A stretch of 6,374 bases of DNA from positions 1-6,374 of the forward strand of contig CAZROA010000106.1 in assembly GCA_964601575.1 (NCBI GenBank). The letters run 5' to 3'. This document shows, piece by piece, positions 1 to 6,374 of this stretch. This DNA comes from CAZKEG01 sp964601575 (GTDB lineage: Bacteria > Desulfobacterota > Thermodesulfobacteria > Thermodesulfobacteriales > Thermodesulfatatoraceae). The translations under genes and the position numbers were made by a program. Within the stretch, counting starts at the first letter, position 1. Every line of letters begins with the position of its first letter. A model generated the notes under the pieces. It saw nothing but the letters and a program-made list of their open reading frames with translations, had not been told where the DNA came from and ran no database searches.

Positions 1-80
1 CCGTTCGGCAGAGTGGTCTTGTGAAATTTGACCCGCATGCCGGGTGAAATACCCAGAAGCCCCTCTCCCGTCAACCGCTT
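1..80. other. Non-coding edge with nested inverted repeats, possibly the end of a structured RNA or IS element
   Basis: No credible reading frame is seen here. Three short inverted repeats overlap. GGTC (15-18) can pair with GACC (30-33), ACCCG (31-35) with CGGGT (41-45) around a CATGC loop, and GGGT (42-45) with ACCC (51-54) around GAAAT. The last two are mutually exclusive. They are followed by AGAAGCCCCTC. A GC-rich hairpin run leading into a GAAGCCCC-like segment resembles the right ends and guide-RNA scaffolds of some IS200/IS605 (TnpB) elements, from memory of that family. The expected terminal hairpin partner of CCCCTCTCCCG is not found downstream, so any such element would be cut or decayed. 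A group II intron tail is another possibility. The assignment is weak because the adjoining sequence lies outside the window. Confidence 0.25.
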
Positions 81-110
81 TTTAGAACTACTCTGGTTCC
101 AGATAAAAAT

Positions 111-141
111 AGAAAAACGCCAAACTACTTAACCTAATCGG
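111..141. repeat. 31-bp direct repeat, copy 1 (downstream of the toxin gene)
   Basis: This segment, starting AGAAAAACGCC and ending CCTAATCGG, is identical over all 31 bases to 731-761. The match stops at both edges (t110 versus a730, g142 versus a762). It lies 6 bases beyond the toxin stop codon and, with copy 2, encloses the whole toxin-antitoxin module. It has no strong internal palindrome. On the minus strand it ends in GGCGTTTTTCT followed by more T-rich sequence, which might help end toxin transcription, but no stable hairpin precedes the T run. It could be an attachment-type core, an unusually long target duplication, or two copies of a dispersed genomic repeat. Confidence 0.9.
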
Positions 142-147
142 GGGAGG

Positions 148-411
148 TTAAAAACTTCGTTTATATATTTCTTTTCGATGGCCTATGGCTATTACGGTAA
201 CGATTCGCTCTTTCCAATCTAGGTGATAGATCACCCTATAGCGTCCAATTCTTAACCTGCGAAAACCTTTAAGTGGACCGGTCAGTGGTTTACCTTGTCT
301 ATCTGGAAGGAAAGAAAGTTTTTCGAGACGAGCGATGAAAGAGGTCCTCGTCTTTTGGTCAAGCCTTTTCAAAAATTCGAGGGCATCTTCCTGAATTTTT
401 ACATGCCACAC
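148..411 (-). CDS. RelE/ParE-family toxin, probable mRNA interferase
   Basis: This 87-residue protein has the size and layout of RelE-type toxins: an N-terminal helical hairpin (about residues 8-35) and then a beta-sheet core. The motifs are FRRLRIGRYRVIY (50-62) and IGHRKEIY (76-83). Aligned by eye with E. coli RelE, R59, R79 and Y83 fall where catalytic R61, R81 and Y87 sit, and R52 or R54 may replace the basic residues before them. It would therefore be expected to cleave mRNA on the ribosome rather than act only as a ParE-like gyrase poison, though the superfamily is mixed and this is inference. The start is GTG at 411-409, sharing one base with the antitoxin stop (TAGTG), so translation is probably coupled. 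The only nearby ATG, at 404-402, is out of frame. The order antitoxin then toxin is the usual one. The gene looks intact. Confidence 0.85.
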   Translation of the reverse strand: MWHVKIQEDALEFLKRLDQKTRTSFIARLEKLSFLPDRQGKPLTGPLKGFRRLRIGRYRVIYHLDWKERIVTVIAIGHRKEIYKRSF

Positions 412-644
412 TACTCGATTCCCAAGCTCTTCTTAGCTTCATCCAGAGAAAAGATCTTGGCCTCCCTCCGTTTGAATTTTTCTATGGCTTCTCGAAGATC
501 GCGATCGTCAAGGATCTCCTTGGTTTCTTTTTCCGGAGAGAAAAAAACCTCTTCGAGTAACTCCTCCAAGACATCCAGAGGAAGAAGGGCCTTATCGTCC
601 CGAATCTCAATTCTCTCAAGGATATCTTCCAGAGAAAAGGCCAT
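411..644 (-). CDS. Antitoxin of the RelE-type module (RelB/Phd-like, family uncertain)
   Basis: This 77-residue, highly charged protein is encoded immediately before the toxin and overlaps it by one base, which is the main evidence for its role. The N-terminal part (about 1-35, with LPLDVLEELLEE) is acidic and helical and may form the dimerising or DNA-binding part. The C-terminal part (about 43-77, DDRDLREAIEKFKRREAKIF then SLDEAKKSLGIE) resembles the toxin-wrapping tail of Phd/YefM- and RelB-type antitoxins, where a helix and a Ser-Leu-x-Glu stretch are common. I do not recognise a named subfamily. It begins with ATG at 644-642 behind GAGGT with a 6-base spacer. It should bind and neutralise the toxin and, with it, repress the upstream promoter. 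The overlapping minus-strand frame at 482-667 is a shadow without a comparable start site. Confidence 0.8.
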   Translation of the reverse strand: MAFSLEDILERIEIRDDKALLPLDVLEELLEEVFFSPEKETKEILDDRDLREAIEKFKRREAKIFSLDEAKKSLGIE

Positions 645-670
645 GTTCCAACCTCACGTTTTTTCATCTA

Positions 671-698
671 GTTATCCATATTAGCGGATAGCGGTCAA
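671..698 (-). promoter_or_regulatory. Candidate promoter and operator of the toxin-antitoxin operon
   Basis: Read on the minus strand, TTGACC (698-693, five of six to the sigma-70 -35 consensus) is followed 16 bases later by GATAAC (676-671, four of six to the -10 consensus). This would start a short leader about 20 bases before the antitoxin ATG. An inverted repeat, TATCC (673-677) and GGATA (686-690) around 8 bases, overlaps the -10 and spacer. That is where autoregulatory antitoxin operators usually sit. The assignment rests on pattern and position only. Confidence 0.5.
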
Positions 699-730
699 GA
701 ATCAGAAACTTTAAGCCCGAACAAAAGGCA

Positions 731-761
731 AGAAAAACGCCAAACTACTTAACCTAATCGG
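731..761. repeat. 31-bp direct repeat, copy 2 (upstream of antitoxin and helicase genes)
   Basis: This copy is identical to 111-141 over 31 bases, in the same orientation, with copy starts 620 bp apart. It lies between the minus-strand toxin-antitoxin promoter and the plus-strand helicase gene, ending 41 bases before the helicase ATG at 803. It therefore sits where a helicase promoter would be expected, and its duplication may have changed expression of that gene. No good plus-strand -35/-10 pair could be picked out around it. Confidence 0.9.
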
Positions 762-802
762 AAAAAACCAGTTTATCCTTTTGGGCCAAGGGCTTAGGGG
801 TT

Positions 803-3325
803 ATGATAAGGACAAATATGCCAGGCCCTCGCGTCTTAAAAATCGAAGCCTCTGCCGGAGCAGGGAAGACCTACCGGCTGACCAATTGTTTCCTTGAGCT
901 CCTCAATAATCATCCCCTTTCGCCTCAGGGGCTTCGGAAGATAGTGGCCATCACCTTTACCAATAAGGCCGCGGCAGAGATGAAAGAGCGTGTGGTCAAG
1001 GCGCTGAAAGAGATCGCCCTTGAGACCGAAAAAGGAAAGTTATTAGCTCGGGAGACCGGCCTTGACCGAGAAAAGGCCAGGGCTTGGCTTGAGATCGTCT
1101 TTGAACATTATCAAGACCTCCAAATCCGGACCATCGACAGCCTGGTCTTCACCATCCTAAAAGGCGTGGCCTTGGAATTGGGGCTTCGTCCAGATCTTGA
1201 GGCAGAATTAAGGGAAGATCTCCTTCTTGATCGGGCCTATGATCGCCTGCTCATTGCCTTAGGAGAAGGAAACCGGGACTTGGCCGAGCTTTTTCGAGAG
1301 GTCTTAAAGACTTATTTGGAAATAGAATCCCGTGGTGGTTTTAACCCCGAGCGCAAGATCAGAAAGACCCTTCTTGATCTCTTTCGCTACGAGACCAAAG
1401 GCCGAGACTTGGTCCCTTCTGACGAATATAAAGGGCTTGAGGCCTTGGCCGAAAGGATTGAAGCCTTAGGGCGAGAATTGGTGAACAAGGTAAAAGAAGG
1501 GGGAGGGCAATTTTTGTATCCCCGCTATCGCTGGGAGGAAAAATTTCTTGAGCCGGTTAAACATATAGATGCCACGCCGTTTTTCAAGGATTCCTTGGGG
1601 CAGGTCATCAAGGCCCCTAAATCCCTCATAGACTCACTGGAACCATTATATACAGCCTTTAAGGAGGCTCGGGAGGAATACCTCTTGGCCAAGGCCTTGG
1701 TTCGTTTGGCTCCTTATGCCTCGATCTATCAGGCGATCAAGGGAGAGCTTGAGGCCCTCCGCCAACAAGAAGGGCTTATCCACGGTGGGGCCTGGGTGGA
1801 CCTGGTGGAAAAAGTCTTACAGGAAGAAGGGGTCCCGTTGGTCTATTGCAAGCTTGGTGCTCGGTTTGGCCATTTTCTGATGGACGAATTTCAAGACACC
1901 AGCCGCCGACAGTGGGAGGTGCTTTTTCCTCTGGTGGAAGATGCCCTGGCCCAAGGGGGCACTTTTACCTATGTGGGAGATATCAAACAGGCCATCTATG
2001 TCTGGCGAGGTGGAGATCCGACCCTTTTTTACCAGGTGCCGGACTCCCTTCCCGCCGACCTCTTTGAAGAACCCCTCCCTTACAATTGGCGCTCACGGGA
2101 AAACATCGTCTATTTTAACAACGAGGTCTTTTCCCTTTTGGCCAACGAGGAAATAGCCCGATGGACTGCTTTACACCTCCTTTACGGAAAGAAGCCCAAA
2201 AAAGAGGCCCAAAACTGCCAAACAGTGGGGGCCCTGACCCGGAGTATTCAAGAGGTGTTTGCCCGGGTCACCCAAGAGCTTCCGGCCAAAGACTGCCTCG
2301 GGGGACGGATAGAGATCATTCCTTTAGAACCAGCGGCCAAAGCGCAGTTCTCAAAGAATATTCAAGAAAAGTTAGCTGCTTTGTTACCCGAAGTCTTTTC
2401 TCGATTCACCGAGCAAGGCCGAAGTATAGCCATCTTGGTCCGCACCAATGACCAGGCCGAAGAAATGGCCCGCTTTATCTTTGAATTGGGCCTCCCGGCG
2501 GTGACGGAAAACGCCCTACGTCTTTCGAGTTCGCCTTTGATTCGGGCCCTGATCGCCCTCCTCCACTTTCTGGACTATCCCTTTGATGACGTAGCCCTAA
2601 TCGGTTTCTTACAAAGTGAAGTGGCCAAGGATTATCTGTCTCGTAGTTTTTGGGAAAAGGTCTTGGCCTTGCGTCGAGGGAAAAAGGGGCCTCTTTTTGA
2701 ACTGTTGAGGGATCTTGAGCCCGGTTTTTGGCAAGACTACCTGAAACCACTGCTTGATCGGGTAGGGTTTGTCTCACCGTATGATCTCACCCGCGAGGTC
2801 TTGGCCGCCTTTCAGGTCCGGGAGCGCTTTTCAGAAGAAGAGGCCTTTGTCCATCGGTTTCTCTCTTTGGTCCTGGCCTTTGAGCAAGAAGGAGGAGGGC
2901 TTTCGGCCTTCTTGGAACGATGGGAGGCCCGTGGTACCGAGGAACGCCTCGGTCTACCGGAGGATTTAAGGGCCGTGCGTATCCTTACCATCCACGCCGC
3001 CAAGGGGCTTGAGTTTGACGCCGTCTTCCTGCCTTATCTCCATTGGGAACTTAAATCCCCACGAATGGTAACCCTGGAAGACGGGTGCCTTGGTTATGTT
3101 CAAAGCCCCTATCCAGGGCCGATCAAGAATAAACTGCTGAAAGAAAAAGCCTCCCAAGCCTTAGAAGCATTGAACCTCCTTTATGTGGCTATGACCAGGG
3201 CCAAGGAGGAGCTTTATCTCTTCGTCCCTGCCGAGGGAAACGAAAACAAATATAGCCGTTCAAATTTCGGGACCGGGGATGTCCTAAGAGAACTCCTTAA
3301 ACGCGCCGGCCTCTGGCCGAAATGA
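803..3325 (+). CDS. UvrD/RecB/AddA-like superfamily 1 DNA helicase without nuclease domain
   Basis: This 840-residue ATP-dependent DNA helicase carries all the SF1A motifs in order: Walker A ASAGAGKT (16-23), Ia AITFTNKAAAEMKERV (49-64), RTIDSL (109-114), Walker B DEFQDTS (361-367), III VGDIKQAIYVWRG (391-403), IV YNWRS (427-431), V TIHAAKGLEFD (729-739) and VI LYVAMTRAKEEL (793-804). The ASAGAGKT and DEFQDT forms are closest to the RecB/AddA recombination-repair branch. The protein ends about 36 residues after motif VI. The C-terminal PD-(D/E)XK nuclease of full AddA/RecB (about 1,200 residues) is thus absent, with no sign of a frameshift. It probably works in double-strand break repair, perhaps with a separately encoded AddB/RecC-like nuclease that is not visible here. 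ATG 803 has GGGG only two bases ahead. In-frame ATG 818, with AAGGA at 808-812 and a 5-base spacer, may be the true start. Confidence 0.9.
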   Translation: MIRTNMPGPRVLKIEASAGAGKTYRLTNCFLELLNNHPLSPQGLRKIVAITFTNKAAAEMKERVVKALKEIALETEKGKLLARETGLDREKARAWLEIVFEHYQDLQIRTIDSLVFTILKGVALELGLRPDLEAELREDLLLDRAYDRLLIALGEGNRDLAELFREVLKTYLEIESRGGFNPERKIRKTLLDLFRYETKGRDLVPSDEYKGLEALAERIEALGRELVNKVKEGGGQFLYPRYRWEEKFLEPVKHIDATPFFKDSLGQVIKAPKSLIDSLEPLYTAFKEAREEYLLAKALVRLAPYASIYQAIKGELEALRQQEGLIHGGAWVDLVEKVLQEEGVPLVYCKLGARFGHFLMDEFQDTSRRQWEVLFPLVEDALAQGGTFTYVGDIKQAIYVWRGGDPTLFYQVPDSLPADLFEEPLPYNWRSRENIVYFNNEVFSLLANEEIARWTALHLLYGKKPKKEAQNCQTVGALTRSIQEVFARVTQELPAKDCLGGRIEIIPLEPAAKAQFSKNIQEKLAALLPEVFSRFTEQGRSIAILVRTNDQAEEMARFIFELGLPAVTENALRLSSSPLIRALIALLHFLDYPFDDVALIGFLQSEVAKDYLSRSFWEKVLALRRGKKGPLFELLRDLEPGFWQDYLKPLLDRVGFVSPYDLTREVLAAFQVRERFSEEEAFVHRFLSLVLAFEQEGGGLSAFLERWEARGTEERLGLPEDLRAVRILTIHAAKGLEFDAVFLPYLHWELKSPRMVTLEDGCLGYVQSPYPGPIKNKLLKEKASQALEALNLLYVAMTRAKEELYLFVPAEGNENKYSRSNFGTGDVLRELLKRAGLWPK
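808..812 (+). promoter_or_regulatory. Shine-Dalgarno favouring an internal helicase start at 818
   Basis: AAGGA lies 5 bases before the in-frame ATG at 818, giving a protein that begins MPGPRVLKIEASAGAGKT. The upstream ATG at 803 has only a GGGG run (797-800) two bases away, which is too close for normal use. Either start keeps the complete Walker A motif. A start at 818 would shorten the protein by five residues to 835. Confidence 0.45.
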
Positions 3326-3402
3326 TCTTGCATGCCTTATATGAAATAAGCCTGTAAAATCCTGTGGTTGCGCGGAGGGGTATCTTTTTGGTAACTCTTT
3401 AA

Positions 3403-3413
3403 AAGGAGGAGGA
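3403..3413 (+). promoter_or_regulatory. Strong Shine-Dalgarno fixing the TTG start of ftsH
   Basis: AAGGAGGAGGA is an extended match to the anti-Shine-Dalgarno sequence, with AAGGAGG ending 8 bases before the TTG at 3418. It makes this rare initiation codon credible. No in-frame ATG occurs before codon 123, which is inside the second membrane segment, so no alternative start would keep the first membrane helix. Confidence 0.8.
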
Positions 3414-3417
3414 TTTT

Positions 3418-5265
3418 TTGAGAGACTTAAAGGCCAAAAAGCCCAAAATTCCTACTATCTATCTTTGGTATTTCTTGGTCTTTTTGCTCCTCCTCTTTTT
3501 CTTTCTTGAATATAGCCGTTTCCAACCGCGGGAAAACATAACTTACAACGAATTTAAGGCCTTATTAAAAAAACACCTGGTGGATAACCTGGTTATCGGG
3601 CGAAATACCATCGAAGGGCAATTCAAGGAAGGGGCGGCAGAGGTCCTCTCTCAATTAAGGCACAAACCAGTAAAATTGACCGGCCACGGGTTTCAGACCT
3701 ATCGGGTCGAAGACCAAGACCTTACCAAGGAATTAGAAGAAAGCGGGGTCAGATTTGAGGCCAAGCCGGAATCTTCCTGGTTGATGCAAGTCCTTTCCTG
3801 GGTGGTACCCCTTCTCTTCTTTTTAGGGCTCTGGATCTTGCTTATGCGTCGTTTTGGTCCCCCGGAAGGTGGTCTCATGGGGGTGGCCAAAAGCAAGGCC
3901 CGCATCTATGTCCAGGACGAAATCGATGTCACCTTTAAAGATGTAGCTGGCGTGGATGAGGCGGTGGAAGAACTCAAACAAATCATCGAATTCCTCAAAA
4001 ACCCTCAGAAATTCACGGCCCTCGGAGGGAAGATACCCAAAGGGGTTCTCTTGGTGGGGCCTCCGGGCACAGGAAAGACTTTGTTGGCCAAGGCGGTGGC
4101 CGGCGAGGCCGGAGTCCCTTTTATTTCCATCTCTGGTTCCTCTTTTGTAGAGCTCTTTGTCGGCGTAGGTGCCGCCCGGGTCCGAGATCTCTTCCAGACC
4201 GCCGAACAAAAGGCCCCTTGTATCATCTTCATCGACGAGATCGACGCCTTAGGCAAGGTCCGCGGGGTCTCCCCGGTCTCCGGAGTGGATGAACGGGAAC
4301 AGACCCTGGCCCAACTCCTTACCGAGATGGATGGCTTTGATTCACGAAAAGGGGTGATCATCTTGGCCGCCACCAACCGCCCGGAGATCCTTGATCCGGC
4401 CCTTTTGCGCCCCGGGCGTTTTGACCGCCACATTGTAGTCGATCGCCCGGATCTCAAAGGGCGAGAGGCCATTTTGCGGGTACACACCAGGCACGTAAAG
4501 CTTGCCCCGGACGTCGATCTAAAGGTCATTGCCGCCCGCACACCGGGTATGGTGGGAGCGGACCTGGCCAACGTGGTCAACGAGGCCGCCCTCCTGGCCG
4601 CCAGAAAAGGCAAAAATTGGGTAGAGATGGAAGACTTTGAAGAGGCGGTGGATCGGGTGATCGCCGGGCTCAAGAAAAAGAGCCGTTACATCTCGCGCCG
4701 GGAAAAGGAAAGGGTGGCCTATCACGAATCCGGCCACGCCTTGGTGGCTGCGGCCCTTCCCCATGCCGACCCAGTGCACCGCGTCTCCATCGTCCCGCGC
4801 GGGGTAGCGGCCTTGGGTTATACGCTTCAATTACCGACTGAAGATCGCTACCTGATGACCCGTTCGGAGCTTTTGGACAAGCTGGCCGTCCTTTTGGGAG
4901 GCCGTGCGGCGGAAGAATTGATCTATAGCGAGGTCTCGACCGGGGCCCAGAATGATCTAGAACAGGCCACAGAAATCGCCCGGGCCATGGTCATGGACTA
5001 CGGAATGAGTGAAAAGCTCGGCCCCCAAACCTTTAGACGCAGAGAAAGCCTCTTCCTTGAGCCTACCTGGCGCCACCGGGAAGACATCAGCGAGGAGACG
5101 GCCCGGGTCATCGACGCCGAGGTGGCCAAGATCATTAACGAATCCTATGAACGGGCCAAAAACGTCCTTTCCGAAAGGCGTGAACGTCTCGAACTTCTGG
5201 CCCGTACCCTTCTTGAAAAAGAGACCTTAGAAGGCGAAGAACTCCAAAAATTATTACACGGATAG
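3418..5265 (+). CDS. ftsH: ATP-dependent zinc metalloprotease FtsH
   Basis: FtsH is a membrane-anchored AAA+ protease, normally a hexamer, that extracts and degrades misfolded membrane proteins and selected short-lived cytosolic regulators. The 615 residues are near the usual length (E. coli about 645). Two membrane segments (about 13-30 and 122-142) flank an extracytoplasmic domain of roughly 90 residues. The AAA+ module has Walker A GPPGTGKT (214-221), pore loop FVGVG (247-251), Walker B DEID (273-276), sensor residue N320 and the second-region-of-homology arginines R331 and R334 in RPGRFDR. The peptidase part has the zinc site HESGH (436-440), with D513 in TGAQNDLEQAT as the probable third ligand. 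All key residues are present, so it should be active. The start is TTG behind a strong Shine-Dalgarno. The gene follows the helicase by 92 bp and precedes the methyltransferase by 6 bp. Confidence 0.97.
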   Translation: MRDLKAKKPKIPTIYLWYFLVFLLLLFFFLEYSRFQPRENITYNEFKALLKKHLVDNLVIGRNTIEGQFKEGAAEVLSQLRHKPVKLTGHGFQTYRVEDQDLTKELEESGVRFEAKPESSWLMQVLSWVVPLLFFLGLWILLMRRFGPPEGGLMGVAKSKARIYVQDEIDVTFKDVAGVDEAVEELKQIIEFLKNPQKFTALGGKIPKGVLLVGPPGTGKTLLAKAVAGEAGVPFISISGSSFVELFVGVGAARVRDLFQTAEQKAPCIIFIDEIDALGKVRGVSPVSGVDEREQTLAQLLTEMDGFDSRKGVIILAATNRPEILDPALLRPGRFDRHIVVDRPDLKGREAILRVHTRHVKLAPDVDLKVIAARTPGMVGADLANVVNEAALLAARKGKNWVEMEDFEEAVDRVIAGLKKKSRYISRREKERVAYHESGHALVAAALPHADPVHRVSIVPRGVAALGYTLQLPTEDRYLMTRSELLDKLAVLLGGRAAEELIYSEVSTGAQNDLEQATEIARAMVMDYGMSEKLGPQTFRRRESLFLEPTWRHREDISEETARVIDAEVAKIINESYERAKNVLSERRERLELLARTLLEKETLEGEELQKLLHG

Positions 5266-5271
5266 CTGCGT

Positions 5272-6372
5272 ATGGATCGAGAACTTCCTTTGTTAGAACT
5301 CCTTCGAGAAGAATCTCCCATGACCTTTGCCCGTTACATGGAACTCTGTCTTTATCATCCTGATTACGGCTATTACGCCAAGGCCCCTCGGCTCGGACGA
5401 AAAGGAGATTATTTCACCTCCCCTTGCGTGCACGCGGTCTTCGGGGCAGCGGTAGCCACCCAGATCTTAGAAATCTGGGAAAAACTTGGTTGTCCTCAGG
5501 ATTTTGTCATCGTCGAGGCCGGGGCCGGAGAGGGATACCTGGCCCTTGATATCTTGAATTTTTTAAAATTAAAGGGGTTAAGCTTTCCTTACTTTATTTG
5601 TGAACCCTTTCCAGCCAATCAAGCCCGTCAAGAAGAAATCCTTGCCTCTCATCTGGATTCGGTCACCTGGTTTAGAGACATCTCCGAACTCGAATCCTTT
5701 GCCGGGGTCTTTCTCTCCAATGAACTCTTTGATTCCTTTCCGGTGCACCTGATAGAAATGACCGAAGAAGGCCTTAGAGAGGTCTACGTCGTCGTAGAAG
5801 AGAGACCTTTTGAGGCCTTGGGGGGCTTAAGTGACCCGAAAATTCTCGAACGAGTGGCCCCTTTTGCCGAATCCTGGCCTGAAGGCTATCGCACAGAAGT
5901 GTGCCTGGCCGTAGAACCCTATTTTAAAGAGATTGCCAAACGTCTGATCCGCGGGGCGGTGATTACCTTTGATTACGGCTATTCCCGCGGAGATTATTAT
6001 CACCCCGACCGGGCCCAGGGCACCCTCCTCTGCTATTATCGTCATCAGGTAGTGGAAAACCCTTACCTGGCTCCGGGGAAAATGGATCTCACCTCTCATG
6101 TGGATTTCACCACCTTGAAAGAACTAGGAGAGCGTTATGGTTTGGCCAATCTGGGTTTTACTCAACAGGCCCCCTTTCTCGTTGGGCTTGGAGTAGAAAG
6201 GCTCCTTGGCGAGATCTCGGAGATGACCTTTAAAGACATCGAGGCCTTAAAGATGCTCATCCTCCCTCAGGGCCTGGGGATGAGTCACTGGGTCCTTATC
6301 CAGGCCCGGGGCCTTCCTCCAGACACCCATCTGCGGGGTTTTTCTTTGAGCAACCGCCTCCGAATGCTGTGA
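5272..6372 (+). CDS. MidA/NDUFAF7-family (COG1565) SAM-dependent methyltransferase
   Basis: This complete 366-residue class I methyltransferase belongs to the family of mitochondrial NDUFAF7/MidA, which methylates an arginine of the complex I subunit NDUFS2. The substrate of bacterial members is not established as far as I know. Family landmarks appear in order: the N-terminal MTFARYMELCLYHPDYGYY (17-35), LGRKGDYFTSP (41-51), the SAM-binding loop EAGAGEG (82-88), SNELFDSFP (149-157), FDYGY (233-237), QGTLLCYYRH (about 246-255) and DLTSHVDF (271-279). The loop and the NE..D.FP segment look intact, so activity is plausible. The ATG lies 6 bases after the ftsH stop, with only GGA (5260-5262) as a weak Shine-Dalgarno. 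That suggests co-transcription and translational coupling with ftsH. The stop TGA ends two bases before the window edge, so any further operon members are unseen. Confidence 0.9.
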   Translation: MDRELPLLELLREESPMTFARYMELCLYHPDYGYYAKAPRLGRKGDYFTSPCVHAVFGAAVATQILEIWEKLGCPQDFVIVEAGAGEGYLALDILNFLKLKGLSFPYFICEPFPANQARQEEILASHLDSVTWFRDISELESFAGVFLSNELFDSFPVHLIEMTEEGLREVYVVVEERPFEALGGLSDPKILERVAPFAESWPEGYRTEVCLAVEPYFKEIAKRLIRGAVITFDYGYSRGDYYHPDRAQGTLLCYYRHQVVENPYLAPGKMDLTSHVDFTTLKELGERYGLANLGFTQQAPFLVGLGVERLLGEISEMTFKDIEALKMLILPQGLGMSHWVLIQARGLPPDTHLRGFSLSNRLRML

Positions 6373-6374
6373 TT

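Noticed and set aside
86..92. Third partial copy of the 31-bp repeat (AACTACT)
   Set aside because: Only seven bases match the repeat and the flanks diverge at once, so chance is sufficient.
295..684. Plus-strand open frame of 129 codons across the toxin-antitoxin region
   Set aside because: It lies antisense to two well-supported genes, is very rich in Ser and Arg as expected of a shadow frame, and has no recognisable domain or ribosome site.
111..761. CRISPR array
   Set aside because: There are only two repeat copies, and the 589 bases between them carry two genes rather than spacers. No cas-like gene is present.
3307..3319. Hairpin CGGCC-TCT-GGCCG at the end of the helicase gene as a terminator
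   Set aside because: The stem is only five pairs, lies inside the coding end and has no following T run.
3328..3360. Possible ftsH promoter, TTGCAT (3328-3333) and TAAAAT (3355-3360)
   Set aside because: The spacing of 21 bases is too long for a normal sigma-70 promoter, and the CTTAT/ATAAG inverted repeat between them (3336-3350) is too short to interpret. A promoter in this 92-bp gap remains possible but is not supported.
4005..4673. Minus-strand frame of 222 codons inside ftsH
   Set aside because: It is antisense to the conserved AAA+ core of FtsH. Its composition (Ser, Arg, Pro, Thr) is typical of a reverse-strand shadow.

Overview
The window reads as part of a bacterial chromosome. It has four complete protein-coding regions in good order plus one toxin gene, with Shine-Dalgarno sites and close spacing. 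GC content is moderate. The long proteins are rich in Glu, Lys, Arg and Leu, which would fit a thermophilic Gram-negative bacterium such as a Thermodesulfobacteria-like lineage. That placement is an inference from protein flavour only; nothing in the window fixes the taxon.

Layout. Positions 1-110 are non-coding, with short overlapping inverted repeats that look like the end of a structured RNA or of an insertion sequence. Positions 111-761 hold a compact module: a RelE-type toxin gene and its upstream antitoxin gene, both on the minus strand, with a candidate promoter and operator. The module is bracketed by two perfect 31-bp direct repeats (111-141 and 731-761). The plus strand then carries a UvrD/RecB/AddA-like superfamily 1 helicase (803-3325). 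After a 92-bp gap comes ftsH, the membrane AAA+ zinc protease (3418-5265, TTG start behind a very strong Shine-Dalgarno). Six bases later begins a MidA/NDUFAF7-family SAM-dependent methyltransferase (5272-6372), whose stop lies at the window edge.

How they fit together. The toxin-antitoxin pair is an addiction or stress module transcribed away from the helicase, and its repeat-bounded form suggests a discrete insertion. The helicase has all the ATPase and helicase motifs but stops soon after motif VI, so it has no fused nuclease and may need a separate partner. ftsH and the methyltransferase gene are probably co-transcribed; the window gives no direct evidence for a functional link.

The most distinctive signal is the exact 31-bp direct repeat framing the toxin-antitoxin pair. 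I see no clear new defence or other multi-gene system. The three large genes belong to known families.
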